Assembly: GCF_030552475.1 (NCBI RefSeq)
Contig: NZ_JAUPED010000008.1
Span: 172,844 to 236,843, forward strand
Length of the DNA stretch: 64,000 bases
Source: Mariniflexile sp. AS56
GTDB taxonomy: Bacteria > Bacteroidota > Bacteroidia > Flavobacteriales > Flavobacteriaceae
Direction of reading: 5' to 3'
Under the pieces are notes generated by a model, which worked only from the letters and a program-made list of their open reading frames with translations, was not told the origin of the DNA and did not search any database. Position 1 is the first letter of the stretch, and every line of letters starts with the position of its first letter. Shown here piece after piece: positions 48,213 to 57,968 of the stretch. A program made the position numbers and the translations under genes.

Positions 48213-49025
48213 ATGAAAAATTTAGTATACATTATATGTTGCCTATTTTTAGTTTCTTGTGAAGATGTTATCGATCTCAAACTAAAAACAGCAGAACCAA
48301 GGCTTGTTATTGATGCCTCATTAATTTGGTATAAAAACACTTCGGGAAACAGCCAGATAATCAAACTAACGCAAACCGCACCTTACTATAGTGACAGTGT
48401 ACCAGCAGCAACAGGTGCTACAGTAACAGTGACCGATACCAACAACACAACATTCAATTTTATTGAAGAAACAGGTACAGGTATTTACAAAAATCAAGCC
48501 TTTAGACCCGAAATTAATGCGGTATACACCCTGAAAATTATTTACAAAAGCGAAGTGTATACTGCTTCAGAAACGCTAAAATCCGTAGTTCCAATTGATA
48601 AGGTAGAACAAAAAAAAGATGCTGGTTTTTCTGGTAATGAAACAGAAATAAAGGCCTTTTATACCGACCCTAAAGACATAAAAAACTTTTATTTTTTCGA
48701 GTTTATAAACGCCAATTTGAACGCCGTAACATTGGATGTATATGATGATGAGTTTACAGATGGAAACCAAATTTTCGCGTTTCACAGTAATGAAGAACTT
48801 AAAACGGGCAGCAAATTAATAATACACAGCCATGGGGTTTCACAGCGCTATTACGAATACATGAATATTTTACTGCAACAAAGTAAAGATGAGTCCGGCG
48901 GACCATTTGAAACGCAACCAACCACCCTACGTGGTAACTGCATTAATGAAACCAATCCTAGCAATTTCCCTTTAGGTTATTTTAGAGCTTCAGAAGTTGC
49001 CGTTTACAGTTATGAAGTACAATAA
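48213..49025 (+). CDS. DUF4249 family lipoprotein
   Basis: A 270-residue lipoprotein (lipobox LVSC, Cys near residue 14) beginning CEDVIDLKLKTAEPRLVIDASL, a hallmark of DUF4249. The rest is beta-rich with a C-terminal conserved region (LRGNCINETNPSNFPLGYFRASEV). DUF4249 proteins regularly follow a TonB-dependent receptor of the same type as the gene before it; a substrate-capture role at the cell surface is inferred by analogy with SusD. Confidence 0.9.
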   Translation: MKNLVYIICCLFLVSCEDVIDLKLKTAEPRLVIDASLIWYKNTSGNSQIIKLTQTAPYYSDSVPAATGATVTVTDTNNTTFNFIEETGTGIYKNQAFRPEINAVYTLKIIYKSEVYTASETLKSVVPIDKVEQKKDAGFSGNETEIKAFYTDPKDIKNFYFFEFINANLNAVTLDVYDDEFTDGNQIFAFHSNEELKTGSKLIIHSHGVSQRYYEYMNILLQQSKDESGGPFETQPTTLRGNCINETNPSNFPLGYFRASEVAVYSYEVQ

Positions 49026-49174
49026 CGAGTGTTTCAACTGTAAATTATTGACTTAATATTCAATTCTAAATCATAAGAGAATCAAACTTTAAGAGAATTT
49101 TAACTCTATAAAATCTTACAAAAGCTATTTTAGCATGTAGAACTTTCATCAACTAATCAAATAAATCAATCTTC

Positions 49175-50419
49175 ATGACTAAAAAAAGGCTGGCCTTCAT
49201 TTTTGGCGGAATCATTATTTTAATACTTATTTATTCATTTTTTAGTTCCTCGAGTGAAGAAGACACGCTACTAACTTCAAAAGTTACAAGAGGCACTTAC
49301 CTAAACGAGGTTATCATATCGGGAGAAGCCCAATCTACAAGCTCCAAAGAAATAGACGGTCCTATTAATGCCAGACGTTTCAATATTTATCAACTAAAAA
49401 TTCAAGATTTAGTTCCAGAAGGAACTATTGTAAAAAAAGGAGGATATATTGGTAAAATTGATGCCTCAGAAGTTAATAGTAAAATGAATGATGCCCAACT
49501 AAGTTTAGAAAGTGCAGAATCTAAATATACACTGCAACAACTTGATACGACGCTCGCTCTAAAACAAGAACGAACTGCTATAAAAGATCTTCTATTTAAT
49601 ATTGAAGAAAATCAATTGGAGTTAAAACGTTCTATTTATGAACCGCCAGCAACCATTCGACAATTAGAAATTAAAATTGAAAAGTTTGAACGCGAATTAA
49701 AAGAAAAAAAGGAAGACTATTCCATTAAAAAAAGACAAGCAAACGCCAAAATGATTGAAGTAGGTACCGAAGTATCTAAAATTAGAAAGCGTATTGAAGA
49801 GTTAATTGAATTACAAAAAGAGTTTACCGTTTACTCTGAAGATGAAGGCATGGTAACCTATGTAAAAGACTGGAATGGCAACAAAAAGAAAGTAGGTACT
49901 ACCATTTCTCCATGGGAACCGGCATTAGCCAGTTTACCCGATCTAACTAAAATGGAGTCTAAAACCTATAGTAATGAAATTGACATTCGAAAAATAAAAA
50001 AGGATTTAAAAGTGAAAATTGGTTTTGACGCTTTTCCCGATATTGAAATAGATGGTGTAGTTACAGAGGTCGCCAATGTTGGTGAAAACAAAAGAGGATC
50101 GGACATTAAACTTTTTCAAGTATTAATAAAACTGAATTCAACAAATAAAAATATTAGACCAGGTATGACCACATCTAATAGAATTTTAACGCATCAGGAA
50201 GATAATGTTTTAATGGCTCCATTAGAGGCTATTTTCTCTAAAGATTCTATAAGTTATGCCTATGTAAAATCTGGCTATTCCATTGAAAAAAAGCAAGTAG
50301 AATTAGGTTTAGCCAATAACGAAGTGGTTATCATTAAAAAAGGCTTAAATGAAAATGATGTTGTTTACTTAAACGCCCCTGCCGATTTGGAAGAAAAAAG
50401 TATAACACTATTAAAGTAA
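49175..50419 (+). CDS. Periplasmic adaptor subunit of an ABC-type efflux system (HlyD/MacA-like)
   Basis: A 414-residue membrane-fusion protein: one N-terminal membrane helix (about residues 5-24), the lipoyl/barrel-sandwich halves (SGEAQSTSSKEIDGPINARR and VYSEDEGMVTYVKD), a coiled-coil hairpin between about residues 100 and 225, then a beta-barrel and a membrane-proximal domain. It bridges the permease at the inner membrane and the TolC tunnel. First gene of a three-gene operon, 149 bases after the DUF4249 gene. Confidence 0.93.
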   Translation: MTKKRLAFIFGGIIILILIYSFFSSSSEEDTLLTSKVTRGTYLNEVIISGEAQSTSSKEIDGPINARRFNIYQLKIQDLVPEGTIVKKGGYIGKIDASEVNSKMNDAQLSLESAESKYTLQQLDTTLALKQERTAIKDLLFNIEENQLELKRSIYEPPATIRQLEIKIEKFERELKEKKEDYSIKKRQANAKMIEVGTEVSKIRKRIEELIELQKEFTVYSEDEGMVTYVKDWNGNKKKVGTTISPWEPALASLPDLTKMESKTYSNEIDIRKIKKDLKVKIGFDAFPDIEIDGVVTEVANVGENKRGSDIKLFQVLIKLNSTNKNIRPGMTTSNRILTHQEDNVLMAPLEAIFSKDSISYAYVKSGYSIEKKQVELGLANNEVVIIKKGLNENDVVYLNAPADLEEKSITLLK

Positions 50420-50422
50420 CCC

Positions 50423-51778
50423 ATGATAGACAAGATACTTTTAGAAAAACTCAAGTCTAATTTCAATGAGGCCTATTGGTTTATAAAAACAAATAAAGTT
50501 AGAACATTTCTAACGGCATTGGGCATTATTTTCGGAGTAGCATCAGTAATTACCATGCTTGCTATTGGAAATGGTGCTGAAAAAGAAATACTATCACAAC
50601 TGGAATTAGTTGGGGTAAACAATATTGTTGTAACACCTTTGCCCGATCTTGAAGATGAAACTCAAACCGATAGTGAAGAGGAAACCACCAATAATGATTC
50701 TAAAAAATTTTCCAAAGGTTTAGATTTATTAGACGCCTTGAGTGTTACAAAAATAATACCCAGTGTAAAAGTTGTTAGTCCAGAAATAATTCTAGACACC
50801 TATGTTATAAATAATGGAAAGCAAAATTCGGTAAAACTTATTGGTGTCACACCAGATTTTTTTGATGTGTCAAATATTCAAATAGAAAAAGGAAAAATTT
50901 TCACGAATTACCAAATTAACAACGCACTCCCCGTTTGTGTAATTGGTAAAAAAGTAGAGAAAAAATTATTTACGGGTGAAAGCGCACTGGGAAAACACAT
51001 AAAGGTTAAAGATGTGTGGCTGCAAGTGGTGGGCGTTATTGAGGAGAAACTAATTTCTGATAAAGCTCAAGAAGATTTAGGCATCAGAGATTTAAACCAA
51101 GACATTTACATCCCTATAAAAACATTTTTAGTGCGTTATCGCGATAGAAAAATAATAACCGATAACTTGGATGCTCGTAATAGCGACAACCAAAACGGAC
51201 CAAAAAAACGTATTGCAAGAGGGAATTATCACCAATTAGATAAATTAACAATTCAAGTTCATAATTCAAATGAACTAAAAGCCACAGCAGAGGTTTTAAG
51301 TAAACTTCTTAAACGTAGACACAATGACGTTTTAGATTTTGAAATAGCCATCCCCATTCAACTACTTCAACAACAACAAAAAACAAAACAAATTTTCAAT
51401 ATAGTATTAAGTATTATTGCGGGTATTTCATTACTAATTGGAGGTATTGGTATTATGAATATCATGCTCGCATCGGTATTAGAAAGAACCAAAGAAATAG
51501 GGATCATTCGTGCCATAGGTGCCACCGAAGAAGATGTAATTTTACAATTTTTATCAGAATCGGTTTTAATAAGTGTGGGTGGAGGTATTATTGGAATCAT
51601 CGTAGGCGTTATTGGTGCGTATGTTATCGAAATGGTTTCAGGAATAGAAACGGTACTATCGCTCAATTCCATCTTAATTTCCTTTTTTATAGCAGTTATT
51701 GTAGGGCTCATTTTTGGTATATTTCCTGCAAAAGCAGCAGCCAACAAAAAACCAATTCAAGCATTACGATCGGAATAA
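50423..51778 (+). CDS. MacB/FtsX-type ABC transporter permease without fused ATPase
   Basis: A 451-residue inner-membrane permease. A first helix (about 27-50, FLTALGIIFGVASVITMLAIG), a large periplasmic MacB_PCD domain (about 60-320), then three helices (about 325-350, 375-400, 415-440) with the FtsX features GGIGIMNIMLASVLERTKEIGIIRAIGA. No nucleotide-binding domain is fused to it and no ATPase gene is in this operon. It starts 3 bases after the adaptor gene. Confidence 0.94.
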   Translation: MIDKILLEKLKSNFNEAYWFIKTNKVRTFLTALGIIFGVASVITMLAIGNGAEKEILSQLELVGVNNIVVTPLPDLEDETQTDSEEETTNNDSKKFSKGLDLLDALSVTKIIPSVKVVSPEIILDTYVINNGKQNSVKLIGVTPDFFDVSNIQIEKGKIFTNYQINNALPVCVIGKKVEKKLFTGESALGKHIKVKDVWLQVVGVIEEKLISDKAQEDLGIRDLNQDIYIPIKTFLVRYRDRKIITDNLDARNSDNQNGPKKRIARGNYHQLDKLTIQVHNSNELKATAEVLSKLLKRRHNDVLDFEIAIPIQLLQQQQKTKQIFNIVLSIIAGISLLIGGIGIMNIMLASVLERTKEIGIIRAIGATEEDVILQFLSESVLISVGGGIIGIIVGVIGAYVIEMVSGIETVLSLNSILISFFIAVIVGLIFGIFPAKAAANKKPIQALRSE

Positions 51779-51825
51779 CATTTCATAGAATAGACACCAC
51801 ATACTAGGAACACAAAGCCAAAGAG

Positions 51826-53286
51826 ATGAAAAAAACATTGCTCATATTACTAGTGATTTTGCCTTGCTTAACCTTTTCACAATCACAAAAAATCACTTTA
51901 AAGGAAGCCATTAATTTAGCTCAAAAACAATCACCAGATTATAAAACTACTTTAAATAGAAATCAATCTAACTACTGGCGTTTTAGAAATTACAAAGCTA
52001 GTTTTTTACCTCAATTAAGGTTTAATGCCACCCTACCTGAATATAATAAAGCAGTACGAAGAATAACGAATGATGAAGGTCAGGACGTATTTGTAAATCA
52101 AGATCAATTACTTTTGGAAGGTGGATTATCTATAGCCCAAAACATACCATATACTGGTGGAACGCTCTCTTTAAATTCTAATTTAGAGCGTATTGAATTG
52201 TTTGGACTTGATGATAACATTGGGTATTCGGTGGTTCCTTTTTCCATAAGATATTATCAAAACTCATTATTTTACAATCCTTTTAAATGGGATAAAAAAA
52301 TTGAACCATTAATTTATGAAGAATCCCGACGCGATTTTATTGAAAAAATGGAAGATATATCTGTAACCACTTGTCAAAGGTATTTTCAACTACTTAAAGC
52401 ACAAATGCAGTTGGACATAGCGAAAGTAAATTTATCAAATCAAGATACTCTATATCAAATTTCACAAGGAAGATTCAAAATTGGAAAAATTGCAGAAAAT
52501 GAATTGCTACAAGTAGAACTCACCTTATTAAATTCTAGAAATGTTGTAACAACTAATACGATAGAATTAAAAAGAACTTCTCAAAATCTAGCCAGGTATT
52601 TAGAGCTAAATACAGAAAATATTCAATTAGACATTCCTGATAATTTACCACTTTTTGAAGTAGACATCGATAAAGCTTTGGAAGAGGCACAAACCAACAG
52701 AAAAGCGGTTATAGAATTTAGAAGAAAGCGCTTAGAAGCAGAAAAAGAAGTGGCTTTTCAAAAAGGTAACAATCGGTTAAAACTTGGGGTTTCTGCAAAT
52801 TTTGGAGTGTCACAAAATGGAGACGACTTTGATAATCTTTTTAACGACTTCAATCAACAACAAAATCTATCTGTTTCTGTGAGTATTCCAGTTTTCGATT
52901 GGGGTGTTTCAAAATCGAAACGTAAAATGGCTGAAGCCGATTTAGATTTAACTAACAATAATATAGACCAAGAAAAATTGGCTTTTGAACAAGAAATTTA
53001 TTTGCACGTACTTAATTGGTCTAGTCAACGAGATTTTTTAGCAACAGCAGAAAAAGCAAAAGAAATAGCTATAAAACGCTATGATATATCGCAGAAAAGA
53101 TATGTATTAGACAAAATTACTATTACCGATTTAAACATTGCTTTACAGGAAAAAGATAAAGCCGTTTTACAATATTTAAACTCACTCGAAAAATTTTGGC
53201 AAGATTATTACGTTTTAAGACAGTTAACCCTCTATGATTTTATTAATAATGAAAAACTAGAAGTTGAAAACATTCTTTTTGACTAA
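51826..53286 (+). CDS. TolC-family outer-membrane efflux protein
   Basis: A 486-residue exported protein (signal MKKTLLILLVILPCLTFSQ). It has two TolC-type repeats of helical hairpins (ITLKEAINLAQKQSPDY at the start; GRFKIGKIAENELLQVELTLLNSRN in the first, KRYDISQKRYVLDKITITDLNIALQEKDKA in the second), and a mid-section of beta strands for the barrel. It completes the tripartite efflux set with the adaptor and permease; exported substrate unknown. Confidence 0.93.
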   Translation: MKKTLLILLVILPCLTFSQSQKITLKEAINLAQKQSPDYKTTLNRNQSNYWRFRNYKASFLPQLRFNATLPEYNKAVRRITNDEGQDVFVNQDQLLLEGGLSIAQNIPYTGGTLSLNSNLERIELFGLDDNIGYSVVPFSIRYYQNSLFYNPFKWDKKIEPLIYEESRRDFIEKMEDISVTTCQRYFQLLKAQMQLDIAKVNLSNQDTLYQISQGRFKIGKIAENELLQVELTLLNSRNVVTTNTIELKRTSQNLARYLELNTENIQLDIPDNLPLFEVDIDKALEEAQTNRKAVIEFRRKRLEAEKEVAFQKGNNRLKLGVSANFGVSQNGDDFDNLFNDFNQQQNLSVSVSIPVFDWGVSKSKRKMAEADLDLTNNNIDQEKLAFEQEIYLHVLNWSSQRDFLATAEKAKEIAIKRYDISQKRYVLDKITITDLNIALQEKDKAVLQYLNSLEKFWQDYYVLRQLTLYDFINNEKLEVENILFD

Positions 53287-53303
53287 AATCGCCCAATAAT
53301 TCA

Positions 53304-53311
53304 TACTTTTG
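53304..53311 (+). promoter_or_regulatory. -7 promoter box of murQ
   Basis: TACTTTTG is an exact -7 match; only 4 bases separate it from the ATG at 53316, which suggests a leaderless mRNA. Confidence 0.55.
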
Positions 53312-53315
53312 AGGT

Positions 53316-54134
53316 ATGAGTTTCATAAAAACAACCGAACAGGATTCCAATTACAACCATCTTGAAAAGATGAGCATTTCAGAATTATTAAGTAATATTA
53401 ATAATGAAGATAAAAATGTACCTCTAGCAGTTGAACAAGCACTACCACAAGTAGAGCCTTTAGTGCGTGTCATTGTCTCAAAATTAAAAGAAGGAGGCCG
53501 TCTATTCTACATGGGAGCAGGCACTAGTGGCCGCTTAGGTATTTTGGACGCTTCAGAATGCCCTCCTACTTTTGGTGTCTCGCACGATTTAGTAATAGGT
53601 ATTATTGCTGGTGGAGATACCGCTATTAGAAAAGCAGTCGAATTTGCCGAAGATTCTACGACCCAAGGTTGGGAAAATTTACAATCCTATCAAATTTCAA
53701 GCAAAGATGTTGTTATTGGTATAGCAGCTTCTGGTACGACGCCTTATGTTATTGCGGCTTTACAAACCTGTAACGCCAACAACATTATTACGGGCTGTAT
53801 TACTTGTAATAAAAACAGTCCGCTTTCGCAAACTGCGCAATACCCTATTGAGGTAATTGTAGGTCCGGAATTTGTAACAGGAAGTTCTAGAATGAAAGCT
53901 GGTACGGCACAAAAGCTGGTACTTAATATGATAACTACAACAACCATGATTCAACTGGGCCATATAAAAGGCAACAAAATGGTTGACATGCAGCTTAGTA
54001 ACAACAAGCTTGTAGATAGAGGCACTAAAATGATTATGGCTGAACTTAATATCACAGAAGAAGAAGCAAAAACGCTCTTAACAACGCATAAAAACGTACG
54101 TTCAGCAATAAAAAACTACAACAATGGAAACTAA
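53316..54134 (+). CDS. murQ: N-acetylmuramic acid 6-phosphate etherase
   Basis: Removes D-lactate from MurNAc 6-phosphate during recycling of peptidoglycan sugars. The 272 residues contain the SIS domain with FYMGAGTSGRLGILDASECPPTFG, including the catalytic Glu in DASE, and GIAASGTTPYVIAAL. The last part is short compared with E. coli MurQ (298), as in other Bacteroidota. Its end overlaps the DUF6095 gene by 11 bases. Confidence 0.97.
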   Translation: MSFIKTTEQDSNYNHLEKMSISELLSNINNEDKNVPLAVEQALPQVEPLVRVIVSKLKEGGRLFYMGAGTSGRLGILDASECPPTFGVSHDLVIGIIAGGDTAIRKAVEFAEDSTTQGWENLQSYQISSKDVVIGIAASGTTPYVIAALQTCNANNIITGCITCNKNSPLSQTAQYPIEVIVGPEFVTGSSRMKAGTAQKLVLNMITTTTMIQLGHIKGNKMVDMQLSNNKLVDRGTKMIMAELNITEEEAKTLLTTHKNVRSAIKNYNNGN

Positions 54135-54360
54135 CAGAACAGATAAAACAGTACTTTTTAAAGGCGTTAAAACCTTAGTTTTTGCCTTACTAAGCTTATT
54201 TATTGGACCTATTTTAATGACCATGGCACTTGGTGATAAAGAAAACTCACTTTACATTCCTTTATTAATTGTGGCGTGCTTAATATGTGCTGCGGCTGTA
54301 TTTTTAATTTTTAAGGGCATACGTACTATTATGGACAGTATGTTTAAAAAGAGCAACTAA
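54124..54360 (+). CDS. Small DUF6095-like membrane protein
   Basis: A 78-residue protein with two membrane helices (about residues 14-34 and 44-65) separated by a short polar loop. I place it in DUF6095 from memory of small flavobacterial proteins encoded after murQ. Function unknown. Coupled to murQ by an 11-base overlap. Confidence 0.75.
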   Translation: METNRTDKTVLFKGVKTLVFALLSLFIGPILMTMALGDKENSLYIPLLIVACLICAAAVFLIFKGIRTIMDSMFKKSN

Positions 54361-54857
54361 CTTAAAGAGGTTTGTTTAGGGGTTGTTGGATTGTATCCAA
54401 AATCTGAATCACCTATAGAAATATTTAAACCTTCTAAGATATAATTTATAATGGCATAATGGTGGATGGTATGGCTATTTGCTTGTGAAAATAAGGCGCC
54501 ATAACTATAAGTCATCTTTACTTTTCCTAAACCCAAATCATCAGTTACTAAAACGGAATCAGTCATCGCTGAATCAAAATTATTCAACTTATCTATAATA
54601 GAATTTAAGTAGGTTTCGGCACTGCAACATGCATTCTCTACAATTCGATTTCTGCTTCTGGCAGTTAAATCAATACACCCTTCAAAATTCAAATTAAAAA
54701 TACAATCATAAAAATCTAAAATATGTCTCATATGAGTACCTATACTGGAGTGATACGGTGCAACCGATGCATTACTGAAAGAAGTATCATTTAAATGATT
54801 CAATAAAATTTTAGACTTTTCTAATGTTTTTAGGGTCGATTGTATAATAACATCCAT
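54357..54857 (-). CDS. DinB-like protein
   Basis: A 166-residue four-helix protein. SIGTHMRHILDFYDCIF near residue 40 and SQANSHTIHHYAIINYIL near residue 125 supply the His residues that bind a metal in DinB/YfiT proteins. Family members include thiol-dependent transferases, but most are uncharacterised. It overlaps the DUF6095 stop and lies 88 bases after the helicase gene. Confidence 0.85.
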   Translation of the reverse strand: MDVIIQSTLKTLEKSKILLNHLNDTSFSNASVAPYHSSIGTHMRHILDFYDCIFNLNFEGCIDLTARSRNRIVENACCSAETYLNSIIDKLNNFDSAMTDSVLVTDDLGLGKVKMTYSYGALFSQANSHTIHHYAIINYILEGLNISIGDSDFGYNPTTPKQTSLS

Positions 54858-54945
54858 AGGTTTACTAAAGTAATTAAATAATTTGAACTAAAACCATTAG
54901 TCCGCTTCCATTTCTAACCTTACACAAATTATAAATAGAAAAGTA

Positions 54946-57390
54946 TTAGGAAATGCTTTTTCCGGTTTTTTCAACAACCAAGCGGATCTCGCCGTAACTG
55001 TATTTATCGTCTAATTGATTTTTTAAATCTGATAAATTCTCAAAAGTTTTCTTCGGAATTAATTCTAGTAATTCATCGTAATGCTCCTTTGACATTAATT
55101 CGGAGACTTCAATTTCACCTGAAGCAATAAAACTTGCCAAATGCCCGAATACGGTATTTTCATTCAGTTCACGTTCATCAGCAATTTCAGTCATCGTTTT
55201 ACCTGCCTTAAACAATTCTAAAGATATTTTCTTGGTGTCTCCCTTCTTCTTTTTAGGTTTCGACTCCTCAAAAATATTGGCATCTTCAGTGGTTTCAATA
55301 CCATTCTCATCACAATAGGCTCTAATCTCTTTTAAAATAGCATCGCCATATTTTTTAACACGTACCTCGCCCATACCATGTACTTTCTTAAGTTCTTCCT
55401 TCGTTAATGGTAAGGTTTCACAAATTTCATACAATGATTTTTGAGCAAAAACTTGGTAATGAATTAAGTCGTTTTCTTCAGCAATTTCATTTCTAAGTAC
55501 ACGTAAGCGTTCAAATAAATCTACATTCGTAGTACCATCAACAACCGCTTTTCTTGTTTTTTTAGGAGCTTCTTTTGATATAAATACCGCTTTTGCTCTA
55601 AGTTCTAAAAAAGACCGAGTAGAGAAACCTTTAGCCAGGTTATTAAAATATAAAAGCTTAATTTCTAAAAGTTCTTCCAGGGCATCACTATTTTTAGTAA
55701 TATCACCTCCAACCGCTTTATTATCTGTTGTGAAATTAAAAGTTTTTAATGATTCAACAATATGATTTTCGGTCTCCGTTTTAAAATAAGAAATGGCTTT
55801 TATAAAACGTTCTTGAATTAAATCGCTACGTTCCGGTAAACCTTCATCTTCAGAAAGTTGTTTTAGTTGAGCAATAAAACCTGCACTCACTTTTAAAAGT
55901 TGGGTTACCGCCGTTTTAATAGTTAATAAAGGCGCTTCAATTTGCCCTTGTACAATGGTTCTGTTTTTATAAAAAATATCTAAAATTCGATTGATTGGGT
56001 ATAAAAATTCATAAAAACCGAACACTTCAACCATTAAATCTAGTTGAAAATTCCGTTCTGAAATTGCTAAAACAGCTTCATCAGGTTCATTTTGTTCCGC
56101 ATTTTTATTGAACGAAATCACATGTCTGTCGCTAATAATCTGGCTGGAATGGATTTTACTTTGAAGCACCAAACCTTCCAAAGATTTACAACGGCTTAAT
56201 GCCACATAGGTTTGGCCATGTGCAAAAGCGCCTTGCGCATCAATAATCGCTTTTTCAAAAGTTAAGCCCTGACTTTTATGTATGGTAATAGCCCACGCCA
56301 AACGCAAAGGCATTTGTGTAAAAGCCCCTATTCTTTCTTCGGAAATATTTTTAGTTTCAGCATCTACCGAATAATTAATATTCTCCCAAATCTCTGGTTT
56401 AGTAATAATATTAAACTCGTCATCAGGACAATGTACAACGACTTCATCTTTATCTAGATGAATAACTTTTCCTATTTTACCATTAAAATAACGCTTCTCT
56501 GGCCCACTGTCATTCTTAATAAACATAACCTGTGCCCCTACCTTCAATTCTACCTTTTCGCTATTCGGATACGCATGATCGGGGAATTTACCTTCAACAA
56601 CAGCTTTATAGGAAAATGTTTTGGTTTTTAATTTAACCAACTCAGCATTATTAGTAGCTTCCGCTTTATTATTATGAGTGGTTAAAGAAATATAGCCTGC
56701 ATCTGCTTCTGGAACAAAATCTGGAATATAACGCTTGTTCAATTCTTTGGCAGAAGCTTCCGTTAGGGCATTATTTCGAATCTCATTTAATATTTCTATA
56801 AATACAGGATTTTCTTGTCTATAAATATGTTTTAATTCAATAGAGATAGCTTCACTTTCTTGATAGGCATGACTACTAAAAAAGAAGCCGTTATTATAAA
56901 ATGCCTTTAACAAATCCCATTCATTGTCTCTAATAACGGGGGATAATTGTTGTAAATCACCAATCATTAATACTTGAACACCTCCAAAAACCTTGTTTCT
57001 GTTTCTAAAACGGCGCAATGTTCGGTCAATACCGTCCAGTAAATCGGCTCTCACCATACTAATTTCATCAATAACTAATAAATCCATCGATTTAATAATA
57101 TCGATTTTAGTCTTACTAAATTTTCTATTAAACCCTTTAGACGCATTTAAATCGGTATCTGGTAAAATAGGTCCAAATGGCATTTGGAAAAAAGAATGAA
57201 TGGTAACTCCCTTAGCATTAATAGCTGCCACACCTGTTGGTGCAATAACAACCAAGCGCTTCAGGCTATCCTTTTTTAAACGATGTAAAAATGTCGTTTT
57301 ACCGGTACCTGCTTTACCCGTTAAAAAAATGGAGCGATTTGTTTTATTTACAAATTCCCAAGCCAGTTCCAGTTCTTTATTTTCCTTCAT
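54946..57390 (-). CDS. Pif1/RecD-type DNA helicase with C-terminal helix-turn-helix
   Basis: An 814-residue SF1B helicase. Walker A is LTGKAGTGKTT at residues 23-33, Walker B LLVIDEISMVRADLLDGIDR near 105, and motif VI of the UvrD_C_2 type is LAWAITIHKSQGLTFEKAIID near 365. After about residue 420 comes a long helical part; near 650-690 an HRDC-like segment (LPLTKEELKKVHGMGEVRVKKYGDAIL), and at the end a helix-turn-helix (LFKAGKTMTEIADERELNENTVFGHLASFIASGEI). The probable role is replication-fork or recombination-related unwinding. No neighbours hint at a mobile element. Confidence 0.92.
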   Translation of the reverse strand: MKENKELELAWEFVNKTNRSIFLTGKAGTGKTTFLHRLKKDSLKRLVVIAPTGVAAINAKGVTIHSFFQMPFGPILPDTDLNASKGFNRKFSKTKIDIIKSMDLLVIDEISMVRADLLDGIDRTLRRFRNRNKVFGGVQVLMIGDLQQLSPVIRDNEWDLLKAFYNNGFFFSSHAYQESEAISIELKHIYRQENPVFIEILNEIRNNALTEASAKELNKRYIPDFVPEADAGYISLTTHNNKAEATNNAELVKLKTKTFSYKAVVEGKFPDHAYPNSEKVELKVGAQVMFIKNDSGPEKRYFNGKIGKVIHLDKDEVVVHCPDDEFNIITKPEIWENINYSVDAETKNISEERIGAFTQMPLRLAWAITIHKSQGLTFEKAIIDAQGAFAHGQTYVALSRCKSLEGLVLQSKIHSSQIISDRHVISFNKNAEQNEPDEAVLAISERNFQLDLMVEVFGFYEFLYPINRILDIFYKNRTIVQGQIEAPLLTIKTAVTQLLKVSAGFIAQLKQLSEDEGLPERSDLIQERFIKAISYFKTETENHIVESLKTFNFTTDNKAVGGDITKNSDALEELLEIKLLYFNNLAKGFSTRSFLELRAKAVFISKEAPKKTRKAVVDGTTNVDLFERLRVLRNEIAEENDLIHYQVFAQKSLYEICETLPLTKEELKKVHGMGEVRVKKYGDAILKEIRAYCDENGIETTEDANIFEESKPKKKKGDTKKISLELFKAGKTMTEIADERELNENTVFGHLASFIASGEIEVSELMSKEHYDELLELIPKKTFENLSDLKNQLDDKYSYGEIRLVVEKTGKSIS

Positions 57391-57968
57391 TAAGTATCAA
57401 AAAATTAGATTTTGAAGATAATAAATAGAAGTTTTATTTGGCCGTTTTTTATAAAAATTAATACACATTTATTATGCCTGCTATTTTAGAAATATTATTA
57501 GCTAAAATAACTAAACTAAGCATAAAAACTTTGTTTTTAGTAATTCCGAATATCAACTAGTTAGATTATTACAACTATATTAAATAGGTTTTTTAATACA
57601 TCATTAGCAGTTAATTAATACGTAATATATAGTAATATTCGCCTTTTTTTCATACCTTCATTTTCTCCTTAGTGATTAATAGCTACAATAGATTTTATTA
57701 TCAACACATGGCTTGGTTTATTGAACATGAAATTCATCTAATCAACCAAAAATAAAAATCATATGTCACTATTATTTTTTTCAGGTTCACTATCTGAAGT
57801 AACTTCTATACTTCCATGGCATAGCTCCACTAGAAAGTGTCATGATTTAAAACCAACCAATTACCTCCCAAATACACAACATTTTTTAGCATGTGACATT
57901 TCTTGTTTAATAAATTCATTTTGTCCTGAAATAACTATTCATAATCTAATCCCTAAAAACCGATTTTC
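57391..57968. other. 578-base intergenic region before the dioxygenase-like gene
   Basis: AT-rich sequence between divergent genes. I find no RNA gene. One plus-strand frame of 69 codons (57763-57972) has no family pattern and runs into the next start, so I do not call it. TACCTTCA near 57653 and TAATATTCG near 57634 are imperfect -7 boxes that could serve the downstream genes. Confidence 0.4.

Noticed and set aside
54357..57390. Defence-island interpretation of the DinB and helicase genes
   Set aside because: Both belong to common housekeeping-type families in Bacteroidota and no nuclease, methylase or other defence partner is adjacent.
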